Source of the DNA: Lactarius indigo
Lineage: Eukaryota; Basidiomycota; Agaricomycetes; Russulales; Russulaceae
DNA length: 64,000 nucleotides
Direction of reading: 5' to 3'
Assembly: GCA_025766275.1 (NCBI GenBank)
Contig: JAFKAC010000008.1
Location: 1,302,001-1,366,000, forward strand
Shown here: positions 34,792 through 47,016 of the stretch, piece by piece
How positions within the stretch are numbered: position 1 is the stretch's first letter
Layout: every line of letters starts with the position of its first letter
Position numbers and translations under genes: made by a program
Notes under the pieces: model-generated
The model's database searches: none
Told to the model about the DNA's origin: nothing
The model's input: only the letters and a program-made list of their open reading frames with translations

Positions 34792-37293
34792 CCTAGCTCT
34801 TCTAGTTGTTGTTTTGTATATTGTATACTAGCTCCTTTATATCATTGGCTTTTCTGATAAGTGAAGCGTTTCTGACAAGTTGAAAGCGAGAAAGGGGCTC
34901 CCATAAGATATTGCACGTGCTATTTCCCGCGCCTTCCTTCCTACGTATGAGTATGATTTCTGGTCTCCCAGGGCCCATTCGCAAGGGAAGGAGTCTGGCG
35001 TTGGACCTGGATTTGTATAGCGTTCACACTGTTATTGAGGCACTGAGATCCAGTCTCTCATTGCAACCTCCGCATGTGTGCTGTATGTCAGGAAGATGGA
35101 CATTGGGTCTACTAATACAATTGGAAGTGTTGGCCGGGCTGCACGTCAATCTGACGAATCCGACGAGTCCCGCGTAAGATCCTACGAGTCCTGGAAATCC
35201 CGCAAATCCTACAGAATTTGGGTACTCGGCCCATCATCTAAATCTGACGTATGTAGTGTGCGGACTACAGTGTGCGACCTTTCAAATTCGCGTGAATGAG
35301 ACGGGGCCGTGTCATGACGAAGATGGGCCGAGATCGGGGTGGGTGAACATTGAGTCATTGGTCTGGACGCTCAGCACATAGTCGAATCCGAGTCCAAGGT
35401 GACTCTGACAGAGGTGCGTTCCGTATGAATAGGTTGACGGGCGACTAAGTGAAAGCGCATAGTTCGTGTAAGAGACATTAACACGGCGCAACAAGTGAGC
35501 AGGGCGATGCAGACGGTGAGCTCGCTGGTGAACACTGGCTGGCACTACACATGCAAAGACTGTAACACCGTGTCGCGACGCGAAAGGCTACCTGACACTT
35601 GCAAGACGAGCACGAAAAAAATAATGGGGAAATTTGGCTCACAACTTTCGTGGAGAGCAACTGTCTGGCCAACTGCTCGCACGTGTAGGAGCTCCTGGAC
35701 AGGTAAAATAGCAATGGCACATTCGGATGACTGAATGCTCACTCGACGATGACCTCAGGGTTCCTATCCAGTCAACAAATCAGCAAATTTGCAAAGCATC
35801 CAAAGTGAATTGGTTAAAGAACGTAATATCGATATTCCCAAGACAAGGATCACCGATTTCAGCCACAAGGACTTCCAAGCACTGGATATTTCCCCGAAAA
35901 TTAAGGCGGGAAAGAACTGCGAGAACAACGGGTTCCCCGGACCAGGGGGGTGGAATGGGGTAATAAGTAGTAGAGAGGAAATGGAGTGAAAGTGATCGAA
36001 GCAGGGCCATCCGGACAAGGCATTCGTGAGCATGAGCGCTGCCGGTGGGACGTGCCAGTGATCAAAAACTTCCTGCCTACACGATTTCTGGGAGTGCGAA
36101 AAAGGCAGTCCCAATCGGATGGAGACAACGAAGGTGTGGGCCCCAACGAAAAGCGCTGGGCAGGGCCAGCTGTACGCTATCACGGGACAGAAGAATACAG
36201 TAAGCTCTTCTAGTTCTGGGAATGGTTCAGAGATTGTGGAAGGGTTCCTCAAGAGAGAGAGTTTGTGATGGTGAGGTTGATGAAACGAACACAATCAGAC
36301 TGCATGCCAGTGATTGCGGCCATGATATCCGCTATCATGATATAGAGAAGGCCGGGCGGGCGGGCCGGTGATCTAGGGTCGACAGGCGCCCCTGTTCAAA
36401 ATAGTCGAAGATGTAGAAATTGAGATAAAAACAAGAATACAAATACAATACGTCGCCACTTGCGACATATATAAGCCGGGAGTGCGGAGGCGAAGTAAGT
36501 TCGGAAGCACTTTGTCTGAAAGCTATTACTGGCGTGTCCTCCAGACGGCTGAACAAGATTTGGGGCATAGGGGATGCAAAGGGGATGATAAGCCTACCCG
36601 CCGCATACACACGCCGGAGTGACTGCGTACCAGTTATGTCGAAGGTGGACCAATTGGACCAGTGTTCCAACTTCCAAGTGAAATGGGTTTTTTTTTCATC
36701 GCCGTCATCACAACGATCGTGTGCTTGCCAAGCACCCACTATAATACACTTTCGTTCGTGTTTGTCTGACATACAATACATATTTGTCATTGTTTCTCTC
36801 AACATTGTCTCGATGGTGAGTCGACACATACAACACAACTCACCGAAATATGTTATGGCCGTGACCAAGTCGAGACCTCTCGTCGCCACAAGGACTTCCT
36901 TTCACAGACCTCCAATGCGTGTTTCACCCATCTTTTTGGTAGTGTGGGCCCTCGCGCGGACGTAGGGGCCCAGATATCTCTAAGTCACGCTCAGGCTGTC
37001 TCTTTCTTCGCCGACGTACACCCGCATGGATGGACGCTCACAGGGGACTAAACTCCAAACCGGATAGAGTTCGAGGATACGATATTCAATACAAATCCAT
37101 ATCGAAAGATCTTCTGTGCCCTGCGACGTGGCATAGTGGTCACCCTGACTCCGGCGAAATGAAATCGTGATGACTCTAAGAATGGAATGATCAATCCCTG
37201 TAACGACCTGACAAGACAAATGTTTACACGTTCGTTTATGCTAATTCCCTGCTTTTTCCCCCCAAAGAAACTAGTCATGTTCACGCTCGCCTT
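34792..37293. other. gene-poor 2.5 kb stretch
   Basis: Several open frames occur, such as 35764-36294 and 36335-36889 on the minus strand and 35789-36213 on the plus strand. None shows a known motif, and overlapping strands cannot both be coding. The frame ending near 35312 (minus) has a coding-like end (NVSYTNYALSLSRPSTYSYG). No transposon ends or RNA genes seen. Confidence 0.45.
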
Positions 37294-38367
37294 TTAATGG
37301 CAACGCAATCTGCACGAGTGTCTGCGCCCGCAGATGCCCACGTTAGCCACATCGTGCCCATCTAACCTTCCGCCCTCCCCTCCGAAACCAATTGACGAAA
37401 GTACGCGTTTGCGCCTTCTGAGTGAATCATATCCTCTAGCATCAACGACCTCTGCGTCGACACTTGAAACAGCCGCATCGTACATCCACTCCCCCTTCGT
37501 CTCTGTTCCCAGTCCGGTCATCGACCGCCGACGATTAACGATGCGTTTCTTCACCGCGCGAGATGACTGCGGCCGTACCGGCGTGGCTGACCCTGAGCGA
37601 GCCGCGTCGTTGGCCGCTTTGGACTTGGAGGCCGACTGTGCGCGCTGTCTGCGCGTCGGCGACAGCGGCTCCAAAGATGGCGGCGGCGCGCCGAAGACCG
37701 AGGCAGAAAACGTGGTTGGCGAGCCTGGAGAGCTTGGGGAGTTGCTTTTGTCGCCGTCGGAAGAAGAGTCGCCAGTGGCAGCATCGGCAGTGGGCGACGA
37801 GCCGAGGGAGCGAAAGCGGTCTTGGCTGGCCGCGAGGACCTCCTGGACTTTGGCAGCCCAGCCTTCGAGGTCGTACAGCTTGTGCAGTAGTAACTTGAAC
37901 GTGAACGGGTAGCGCTTCTCTCTCAGGGGAAAGCGCGCCTGGATCCCCCGGGCGATTGCGATCGCTGGCGTGTCGGTGTGGGACCCCGCCACTGTGTTCC
38001 GCCTCGGACGCACCGTCGGCGCGTGGTCGGGGGGCATGTGAGCCGGCGGTAGAGCAGAGCTGGCGAAGGTCGGCGCTGATGCTGTTGTTGGTGTTTCCGG
38101 GACGCTAACCTGAACTTTGTCGAGGTCAGCTGCACCTTCGTCGATGGGCCCGTCCTTTGTGAGAATGGCCGACAAGTTCTTGAGGAGCGGCGCAATATCT
38201 TCCGGAACGACCTCGTAAGACTCTGACTCGTCACTTGGGTACTTTCCATGCGATCGCGGTTTGGTAAGCCTCTCAAAGAAATAGTATAGTCTTGCAAACT
38301 CTGCAGACTTATCGTCATGGTACTTGGCCTGAGAAGTCCTGATGGTTGCGGAAGGCGAGGCGTCCAT
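37294..38367 (-). CDS. conserved-looking fungal protein of unknown function
   Basis: Single-exon gene for 357 residues, starting MDASPSATIRTSQ. Two ordered blocks flank disordered linkers: KYHDDKSAEFARLYYFFERL near residues 15-35, and RFPLREKRYPFTFKLLLHKL followed by YDLEGWAAKVQEVLAASQDR near residues 145-185. The middle and end are Ser/Pro-rich, with basic runs (AVKKRIVNRRRSMTG), and near the end RGYDSLRRRKRVLSSIGFGG. No catalytic motif, membrane span or signal peptide is seen. I think it is a basidiomycete-specific protein, but I cannot name a family. Confidence 0.7.
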   Translation of the reverse strand: MDASPSATIRTSQAKYHDDKSAEFARLYYFFERLTKPRSHGKYPSDESESYEVVPEDIAPLLKNLSAILTKDGPIDEGAADLDKVQVSVPETPTTASAPTFASSALPPAHMPPDHAPTVRPRRNTVAGSHTDTPAIAIARGIQARFPLREKRYPFTFKLLLHKLYDLEGWAAKVQEVLAASQDRFRSLGSSPTADAATGDSSSDGDKSNSPSSPGSPTTFSASVFGAPPPSLEPLSPTRRQRAQSASKSKAANDAARSGSATPVRPQSSRAVKKRIVNRRRSMTGLGTETKGEWMYDAAVSSVDAEVVDARGYDSLRRRKRVLSSIGFGGEGGRLDGHDVANVGICGRRHSCRLRCH

Positions 38368-38807
38368 AGTATGGCAGCAGAGAGGTCGGAGGTGTGGTGG
38401 GTGATGGCGATGATAATGCCGAGAGTCTTCCTACCTCCCTGGCACCTGGGTGCGTTTGAATGAGGCTGACCAGAAGCACTCCCGCTAATATACTGTACAT
38501 CGTGCTCGCTGTGGCCGTGGTATGTGGTGGTTGAGTTCTTTGTTCTCACTTCAGTCTCGAACCACAACGAGCCGACACGCACCCACATGTTAGAGACAAT
38601 AACTTGAATTCCGTTATCTAATCAATTACGGCAAGTTAGTGTGTACCGTCCACGCAAGTCCCTCTGAGCGTTCTACATTGACCCCCGCCCTATTCTTCAA
38701 TTTCTGTCTTGGTATAGCTTATAGCTCTTGTCGGACTCTCAGACAGAAGGTTCAAGTCATGGTGGACAAGTTGGCCAAGCTAGCTAGTTGTACGACCGCC
38801 CTTGCGT
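38368..38807. other. intergenic, 440 bases
   Basis: Upstream region of the 37294-38367 gene and 3' flank of the F-box gene. A small minus-strand frame at 38315-38500 overlaps the neighbour and is not supported. Confidence 0.55.
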
Positions 38808-40199
38808 TCACGCCCTCCGCCATACCTTGACTCTTCCTTCTCCTCTCTGAATCTCGAATGCAGCCCACAAGATCTCCCTCAACTCTGCTCCTCCGCTCTG
38901 GTTCTCCTCTCCTGCTTTGTCATTCAGCGGGGGGTAACGAGGAGTGGTCTTTGGCGAGTTGAACCATGAGCTCCATCGAACTGATGTCAGGTTCCGAAGT
39001 TTTTGTGCCAATCTCATTGTCGCCACAAGCTCATCCTCGCGAGTACGCAGTCCATGAGACTCCCAACATGTTGCGCATTCAGTCGGCGTGTACGGCCTGC
39101 AGCCTATCGTGGTGCTCCTGTCTTGTGTGGCGACCCTCCTTGGCAATTTTCCGTAGGAATGGACCCTAGGGAGTTCCCGATAGCCGTTCAATCCAGGAGT
39201 GTGGGGTGCGGAGAGCGAATCGTCGAACGGACACCCAGCTAGTTGGCAATCCTCTCGCGCCAAGGAGTGGTTGTCTATGTGCTCCTTCAAGACGGCCGAA
39301 GAGGAGAGCATGACACCGATGGAGAGACGTTGCAGGTTTTCCAGCGGCTGAAGGCAACTGGCATAGAAAGTCTAATCGCGCAGAGTGAATGCATCTCACG
39401 GCTGAATGAAGTTTCCTACCGCCAGTTCTTCAGCTGTATCGCACGAGGCATCAAAGCCAATAGGCGAGTGCTTGATGCAGGTGCTTGACTCTTCAAAGCA
39501 GGCCCAGCAACAGTCGATGCCCAGTCGTTCGACAACACTAAGCTCCAGTTCCTTTAGACTCGCGCACCGCCTAGAAATTCCCTTCAGGAGCATCGAGGTA
39601 ACGTGCGGTAGCGATGTGAGTTTAAGCGAGACGAGTGTCGTCGGTAGCTGAGGAAAGACTAGCAGTATACTCGCGGAGAGGGAGAATTCAGAGACAGCTT
39701 GACAAGCCAACTCCAGCGACACAAGATTCATAGTGTACACTGGCAAGGCTCTCTTCTCGACAATTTGCATGGTTGTGGAAAGATGCCTAAATGCACTGAT
39801 TTAATTCGATGCGCATATATGCGTCTCCTTGCCTCACCGGACCCACGAACAGCTGTCAGGGATGTCGATAGTTTTTCCTGCCTTCGTGAGCCGATGCAGC
39901 GTCAGGTGCGAAAAATAGGCTCTGAGAGAAATATAGCGGAGTTGATGAGACACAACAGACAAAGCCGCGATGGATGAGAAAGCTCGAGACTGGGAATGTA
40001 AAACCTCCTGCACGATTCTGTCCATTATTTCAACAGGGAACTTCTGAAATATTCCACAGTCAAAATGGCCATTGCTACGGCTGTCGCGAATAAAGGTCTG
40101 ACTAAAATCCTTACCATAATGGCCATGTGAAAGAGCCGACACAGGAATGTTTGGGTGAAATGATCTCTGGTGACACGAATGCGAGACAATGCTGTACAA
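38808..40199 (-). CDS. F-box protein
   Basis: Three exons join cleanly. Exon 1 (from 40199) carries the F-box: FQKFPVEIMDRIVQEVLHSQ and IAALSVVSHQLRYISLRAYF. An intron with a GTGAGG donor links SCSWVR to HLSTTMQIVEKRALPVYTMN. Exon 2 holds leucine-rich text (LVSLELACQAVSEF, LPTTLVSLKLTSLPHV, CASLKELELSVVERLG). A second intron (GTAGGA donor, GATTAG acceptor) joins AEELA to TFYASCLQPLENLQRLSIGV. The end reads EGRVKVWRRA at 38808. It is a probable SCF ubiquitin-ligase receptor of the Agaricomycete LRR type; its target is unknown. The start could lie slightly downstream or in a missed upstream exon. Confidence 0.78.
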
Positions 40200-40333
40200 A
40201 TGGTAAAATTACAAAGTATAATATGCTAAGTAGTTATGCATGTGATATAGATAAGACGCGTCGAATCACGTGAATCATCAGCGCAAGTCCGACTCCAGGC
40301 CAGAATAATTTGGGGTTTTTGGGGTGGATGCCG

Positions 40334-41047
40334 TCAAGCATGGATAAAAACGGTGTTCGTAGCATACCGGAGCTTGCTGCTCTCCACTGTGGTTGTTGGC
40401 ACATTCACGTGCTCCTCGTCGAGCCACCGCTCGCCAAGGTTGAACATGTCCCGGTCAGGGAACACCTCCGTTATGTCGCACACGAAGCCCTCGGTAGATA
40501 GGGTATACCGCCGCCAGAGGGTGTTCTTTCCATCTTCAAACCCAACACCACAGTCTAGGAGCGCAAATTGGGGTGGGGTTTGCATCTTGCGGAACATCTG
40601 CCCGATAGCGAACTTCTCGTCGAGGAAGAGTCGCTCGCACAAAGGTGCGGTAATAGTGACTTCGCTGGTCGCAACGCAAGCAATCTTTCCACAACAGACG
40701 AGGTGGACCTCGCGACGCTGGGTTATAGGCTCCTCTGGTGATGCGGTGTGGGTACGAGGTGAGGTATGAGCATAAATGGATTTGATGTTGATGGTGCGAG
40801 CAAAAAAGGCACTGGATCATATGTTTAGAACCTACGATGACTTTAATAGGTATATAAGACATAGAACACACCTGAGCAAGCGCTGGAGGTCGCCGTGGGC
40901 TGAGAGCATGATGCGTTCAAGACCAGTCAGATCGGCAGGCCACGAAAACTATGGCAAACATTGATGAGCCTCAAAGGACAATAGTGTAGCACCAAGGCGT
41001 ACCTCTACGCTGGTAGCGTTAGCCTTGAAGGAGTCGATGACGGCCAT
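40334..41047 (-). CDS. conserved-looking fungal protein of unknown function
   Basis: Three exons give about 200 residues: MAVIDSFKANATSVE, then FSWPADLTGLERIMLSAHGD and LQRLLS, then AFFARTINIKSIYAHTSP and onward. The core contains REVHLVCCGKIACVATSEVT, APLCERLFLDEKFAIGQMFR, NTLWRRYTLSTEGFVCDITE and VFPDRDMFNLGERWLDEEHV, ending NTVFIHA. The order of motifs faintly recalls the chorismate lyase/UTRA fold, but this is a guess from layout, not proof. The start at 41047 is fixed by the open first exon and its GTACGC donor. A TATA-like AAATC/TTTAAA run lies about 100 bases upstream. Confidence 0.7.
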
Positions 41048-43416
41048 GTGCACTTAGAAGAGGGGTGTAAAGAAAATCGGAAGAAGTGTCGGCAGTTGTA
41101 AACGAAGAAAAGAGCTCAGGAGAGATGATGGTGGGGAACTAAGGACCAGCCCTGCGAGTTTAAATCCCTGCGGCCCAAATCAGGTCCCCTAATACAGAGA
41201 GATTAGGAAACCACCCGCTGGCTCGCAAAGCCTGACGAGCGCTGCATGCGCAGGCAAGAGATCGCCGAGTACCCGGCGCATCAAAAGATTATAGTCACAA
41301 TAGGTCTACATAAGGGATGGTGAGATTACAGAGTTTCACTTTTCAGCGAACTATACGGGAACTGGATGAATCACATACTTGAGGGAGGTTCACATGTGCA
41401 CAGTTGTGTTGTAAGACACCGGCATGCGTGTGTGTGCGTGGGGGGTCTGTGACTCACGACACGAAGAGCTGAGACATGGTTCCACAGCGTTACTGTAGGG
41501 AGCGTGATAAATCGTCAGGGGTTTCATGCCGCGTTCGCCGGTCTATAGGACTAAGCAATTCAGACCTATACACATGCAGCGCACCACGCACCGTATCAAG
41601 AACACGTAGTTAAGTGGGGTATCACCGGTGGTGAGCAAAGGCCCCGAACAGCGAAATCCAGTGCTTGCACCCGCGGGAGGTTGAACCCGCGGAGGACGCA
41701 TCGGCATCGGGGTTCCCCAATTAGTGGTATACTTGCCAAATTTGGAGATTGCTGTGTAGTCCGATGAGTTTGTCATAAAACTTGGCCTGTCACGGCACGG
41801 CGCTCTAAATTCCAGCTTTATCTTTCTTTATCTTCAACTTCAGGGTCCCGCCCGGGAGGATCATGTCGATGTGGTTCCAAGGGGTGCTGTACCTCGCGAT
41901 ATTAATGATGATATCAATATATTGAACTTCCATAGGTCACCCTTAGTAAGAAATCGGACGTCACATAAACTTAGTGGCCCTGCAGCTGACTGCTAGCGTT
42001 CTTCCACAACAAGTGCAATACTGTCAGTATCGAAACGGTTGATTCCAAGGACGAAGGACCAACCCCTTGTTCAGACATTCAAAGGCACCGAGGAGTTATC
42101 AGTTCCGAGTCTTTACCCCGAGTGGTGAAACGTCGTCCAGCACGGGATGTCATGATCGCCATGTACACAGCATTACTGTAGTGGGAAACTAGCCAGCGAG
42201 TATTAGCGGGGAGTCCGGTCACCGGTGTGGCGCTTGCGATGACCAGGTGTAATTGCCGTACATCGGATTGAAGCTAGAAATGATGGTGCACGTGGATTGG
42301 CTAGGCTGGACGCCCTGTCGTCATGATGACCCGTGAGATACGCACTGTCATCTGAAAGCACAGTGCGACCTAGCTATTACTATATAGTACTGGGTGTGTG
42401 GGTACCGACCGGTCGCATAATCATGGTCTCGCAATGCAAAACGAATGTATTATCCATCTACCAGATTTTTTGAGGAACGATTTCCCGTGCGGCTTGGGGC
42501 ATATGATCTTGTGTAGCACTTAATTTTAACAATCATGCAAGCCTTCCTTCGTACGTATAGCTGCAGTAAAGTGTCCTGTCCTGTTATTTTGAAACCCCTC
42601 GGTATAGGGCGTCGTCCTGAAAACCGGGTACGTGGTCGAAATTAGAATTGGTGTTTTACGTGGGAATAAAATAAGCTCACGCACAAAAGGAGATGAAACC
42701 CACCTTTCCTCTGCAGAGGAAATTCTGTTGGAAGCGTGCGCTTGCGGCCGTGAGCTTAGCAAAAACGTTGTACGTCCATGATAGTTGCGTGAGACGCCCA
42801 AGAGGCTATTAGGAGACAATGGGAATGCCCTTGTTAAGCACCAGCTACGGTGTGCCAAAACAGGGGTGACGATAGTACCTCATAACTATCATGAATTGGA
42901 AATTTAGATATGCGTGGTGACAGGATTAGAGCACACTCCATTCTTCTGATGAATCGTCCGCAACTTCCGGCGCAAAGGTTGACAAACGATAGCGCTCGAG
43001 ATCAACACCCCAGAATCGACAACTTTACGGTTCTTCGGATACAGCTAAGGAACACGACGCTAAACCAGAAGTAATGCCTCGCGCCGCGTGGTCAGGAGAC
43101 TCTTATAACGGCTGCAAAAGGAAAAGTAGCAAACATCGCTACAGAATCAGGCACAAACCCGTCGTGCTTGACGCACTAGTAGGTGTCGTAGGCTGTTCGG
43201 AGGCTGCTGATAAAACAAGGTATTAGTATAACACAAATGTCCACTATTGTGATCTATCACGGAAATTTTCAGGGATGGACCACTACTGGTTTTACAAGTT
43301 CCAACAGAGGCCTGGGAAAGAACCGGTGGCGAATACACAAATGGGTCGACGACAAGACGAATCTGAATGACACTTGCTTGATAGATATAATAGAACAGTC
43401 CGTCGATGCGGACAAA
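41048..43416. other. gene-poor 2.4 kb stretch
   Basis: No gene recognised on either strand despite looking for short exons like those of the next gene. Frames at 41543-41776 and 42526-42858 (minus) lack support. Composition is close to that of other intergenic parts. Confidence 0.45.
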
Positions 43417-43963
43417 TTACAAACGGGTGACCGCCTTTGCGTCCAGAGGCATGCCTGTGGGGAAATGTTACAAGGTGGGCCATATAAACCACTTGTAGGA
43501 GACTCGCCTGAAGGGTCGATACCATTTGCCGCCAGATGGCGATGATGGCGAATAAGTCTGGCCTGATCGAAGCTGAGTTGAAGTACGGGGTCAGTTGCAG
43601 AAACGCAAGGTGATGTAGAATGCGTACTTGACGTTTTCCCTTCTCATAATTTCCATGACCTCCTGAGTACCCTGTTCGTCTAGTCCAGCCCTGGCGTCTC
43701 CTTGGAAAATGTTGTCGGCCTCGATATCAAATGTCGAGCTCGTCATCCCGGCAGCAGCTTGGTCTGCGAAAGTCGAAAGTGGTGCATAGTTCTCCCTGGA
43801 GGGGTGTGGAATAATTGTACGCAGACGCTCAGGAACTGGGAGATGGGCGCGGTAACGATACAACACTGCGGAAGAAAGTCCGAGAATGAATGGGCGAATT
43901 GTCAAAAGACGTACGCATGAGTAAAAGTGTAGCAAAGGCGAGAATAGAGACGTAAAACAGCAT
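43417..43963 (-). CDS. small membrane protein, DUF2015-like
   Basis: Four exons (43915-43963, 43628-43865, 43508-43572, 43417-43454) sum to 390 bases, exactly 129 codons and a stop. The N-terminus MLFYVSILAFATLLLML is a single hydrophobic anchor. The body has FADQAAAGMTSSTFDIEADN, NIFQGDARAGLDEQGTQEV, EIMRRENVNFDQARLIRHHR and HLAANGIDPSGMPLDAKAVT, the last joined by a GC-AG intron (donor GCGAGT, 43455-43507). This motif series resembles the fungal DUF2015 family as I recall it; function unknown. Without the GC donor the conserved C-terminal end would be lost, so automatic callers would probably truncate it. Confidence 0.82.
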
Positions 43964-44670
43964 TTTATGGGGTCCGCTGTCTGGAGTGGTAGCGAGCTAG
44001 TTTGCGATGATGTCGTGGCAGTAGCAGCTGTGGCTCTGCATCGCAGGCCAAACCCTAACCTCGGAGATTCGCATTGCCCTCGCTCGCGGCCCTTCTCGTC
44101 CCGTCTTACTTCTTATGAACTCTTGCATTGCAAACACCCTATGAGCGGCATAAGCACACGCAATACGGAGGGTTGAGACGCAGTGAGAAAGATCGTTCCT
44201 CCCCTTTTGCTAGTACCACCCGATTCCTTGTAGATTCAACGCCATAATCCAACCATTCTTGTTGAAAGCATTCGGTGAAATCGCCTGGGGAGGCGCAGGT
44301 CTAGGCGACAAGGGGGACTGGCACTATCTGGTACAATACATAATTCGCATGGATTATTACTGTATCGTGCTCAAAGAAACTCAGGCTAGCAGCGCTTGCT
44401 TGGTTTGCGTCAGACTGGTTACCTCTGACACGGCTCCACAACCACCAACATTGTTACTGTAATGTGTATGCACGCAGGGTACAGCAGAATACCAGGATAT
44501 TCGATATTATACTTGTACAGTGGCCCAGACCCACACCTGTCACTACTGTATCGACCACAGTTACCAAAATGAGCGTAGCATAGCTTTCCTGGCTTATTGT
44601 TGGCTTTACTACTCAGGCTTCAAAGATTCGACGTGGTGGGACCCACATAACGCAAGCATCCACAGGAATC
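43964..44670. other. intergenic between divergent genes
   Basis: About 700 bases between the ATGs of the DUF2015-like and Smr genes. The region includes AACCCTAACC (44051-44060), a telomere-like word, likely a promoter element. No gene seen. Confidence 0.5.
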
Positions 44671-46747
44671 ATGACGGCAGCTAGAGAGACATTATTAGAG
44701 GAATTGCAGGTAGCTGTTATTTATTTATTTTCATCTCAAGACGGCCTATGTTAAGACGACCCCGTTTCACCCTCTGCCCTCTGCCCTCCTTCGCAGACAG
44801 AGTTCCACCCTTTAGACAGCTCGCTGATTGCAGCCTTCCTTTCCGAGTTTCACACTGAATTGCCAACACGGCGGCAGCTTCGTGATCTTCGCCAAACTCT
44901 CACCAAACTCGCCGTAGCCGCGAGAGACGATGACGACGAGCAGTCCATTAGCGAAGCCTTGTCAAGTAGCCACATCGACGGTAGCTCCCTCAGCGGTAGC
45001 ACACTCGAGGGTTATTATGGAACCTTATTGACACCTACCACCGACTCCACATCGCCATTAGCCTCTCCACGGTCGACTTCCTCCAGCGCCACTTCGTTTT
45101 CATCTCCTCTTGGCTTCCTCCGGACAGCCTTTCCCGGTGTGCCATCGGCCCGACTAGAGGGCGCCATCGCCGATGCTACTTGCAAGGACGGTTGGGCAGA
45201 GGATGTCGATATCGAGCGTGCCGTCCAGCTTCTTTTAACTCAGGAGTACCTACGAGCACTCGAAGAGGGCGGGCTCGATGCCCTGGAAGATGACCTCACT
45301 CCCATGCACAGCCCGGAGTGGCTCACTGTCAAAGCAAAGGGGAAGAAGAAGAAAGCGAAAGCGAAAACGAAGACTTACACCATTAACGACGTACGTCAAC
45401 AACAGCATATCTCCGAGAGGGCTCATCGCCGTTCTCCCCACCGTGACATGCCCCCAAGGCCTCCCGATGTCGATATCTGGACTGCAGTCTCTTCCATATC
45501 CGCTCAGCTTTCCTCGCTCCTTCCTCCACATTCTGAGGCGTTCTTCAAGTCGTTCTTCCACTCACCCGAGTCCAAGTCGCCTGCGGAGGCTCTTCGCCGC
45601 GCACTGACTGCCGTCATTTGTGCGGACGATACGAACGCCCCCCCACCCGATACAACCGTATTACTTAGTTTACAAGACATCCTCCGGAGTACGCCCGAAT
45701 ACAATGAACAAGGCCCCGAGGAGCAAGAACGTATACTCTCGGATGCCCGCTTGTGCTTACGTGCAGTTCAGTCGCGGCACGGTGATGCTCTTGACCTTGT
45801 GTGGCTTTTGCACGGCCTCGACTCGGGTGAAGCAGCAGAAGTTCGTCTCCACAGTCAAGAGTGTCAGGACGATCACTCGGTGGAGTTGTCCACGAATACA
45901 CCGTTCTCTACTTTCGAGGCAACCTACGCAGGGTCGTTTTCGGGCTATCGTCCCAGTTGCTCGCCTTCGCAACCAGATGCATGGAATGTCGTGCTACGCA
46001 AGAAGCCCCCTTCGACGGCGAATCCGCGCGCTGGTTTTATTCCTGCTCACAATGACACGAGCAAGATGCGCACTTACCAGATTGGCTCGGAGAAGCATAA
46101 GGACTCAGAGAAGCTGAAACAGCGGCTCAAATACCTCGAAGAGCGCCTCACAGAAACCCACGTGTCTGCGGCCAGGGCTTGGAAAGGAGCCAATTCGAGA
46201 AATCGGGGGAAAGAAGTCGCTTTGTACCATGTCGATGAGGTGCGTCCCTTTGAATGGTTGTGCCTTACCCCATCATGGTGGTTTGCGGTCATCTTCAGGC
46301 ACGCAAATTACGAGAGGAGGTCAAAAGTGCAGCACTGGATATTGCCAGAGCCCGTGTCGGCGCGACAAAGTAAGTCAACAGTTATGTGTGGTATCCGGTT
46401 AAAAAGTGATGTCCCTTAGAAAAACAGACGCGTCTCTTACGACTATCGATTTGCATTATACCACCATTTCCCAAGCGGTCATTCTCGCTAAAGAGTTTCT
46501 TGGAGAGTACGGTGCCTCTGACGGTGAGCTTTGATACCTTTATATCTCTGATGTTAGTGCCGATACGCGAAACGTAGTTCGGCCTATGCGGTTCATTACT
46601 GGACGTGGAAACCGCTCTGTTGGCGGTAAAGGCGTCTTGGGACCGGCTGTCTATAACGCGCTCATTGAAGACGGCTGGAACGTTTCGATGTTCGCGGGTG
46701 GCCTCACTATTCGTGGCCGCATTGGCTCATACCCTAGATCTGGCTGA
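44671..46747 (+). CDS. DUF1771-Smr domain protein (Cue2/N4BP2-like)
   Basis: Start exon MTAARETLLEELQ (44671-44709) is joined by an 87-bp intron to TEFHPLDSSLIAAFLSEFHT. Region LGFLRTAFPGVPSARLEGAI with DVDIERAVQLLLTQEYL looks like a CUE-type ubiquitin-binding helix bundle. A long disordered part follows, then the DUF1771 helices (RLKYLEERLTETHVSAARAW through ARKLREEVKSAALDIARARV). After an intron comes the Smr domain: TTIDLHYTTISQAVILAKEF, and in the final exon PMRFITGRGNRSVGGKGVLG and VYNALIEDGWNVSMFAGGLT, ending at TGA 46745-46747. The DxH and TGRG signatures are present. Family knowledge: Cue2 and N4BP2 cut mRNA at collided ribosomes in no-go decay. That role is an inference here. Confidence 0.85.
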
Positions 46748-47016
46748 ACTTTCACTCTCCCCGTACTTTCTACTGTAGCGCATCCGTGTTGTTTCCGTAG
46801 ACATGTCTGATATCTTGCCTTGTGTTTGGTACCATTTCTTGTATTCTGGCTAGCCTTGTGTTGGTTCTTGGCCCACTGGCATGTACATTTGGAACTGCGT
46901 ATACAAAAAACTGTATATCCTAAGCACTGCATGCTTCCTGAATTGGACCCCGGCCCGAAACATTGCGAAACTCTTGTTCTGCAGCTGCAGTAACGCCTTG
47001 CCAGTACCAGATACGA

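Noticed and set aside
35764..36294. 176-residue minus-strand frame in the 34.8-37.3 kb gap
   Set aside because: No domain, no splice partners, and the opposite strand is equally open.
44051..44060. AACCCTAACC word resembling telomere repeats
   Set aside because: It occurs once, without a tandem array; more likely a promoter element than an interstitial telomere.
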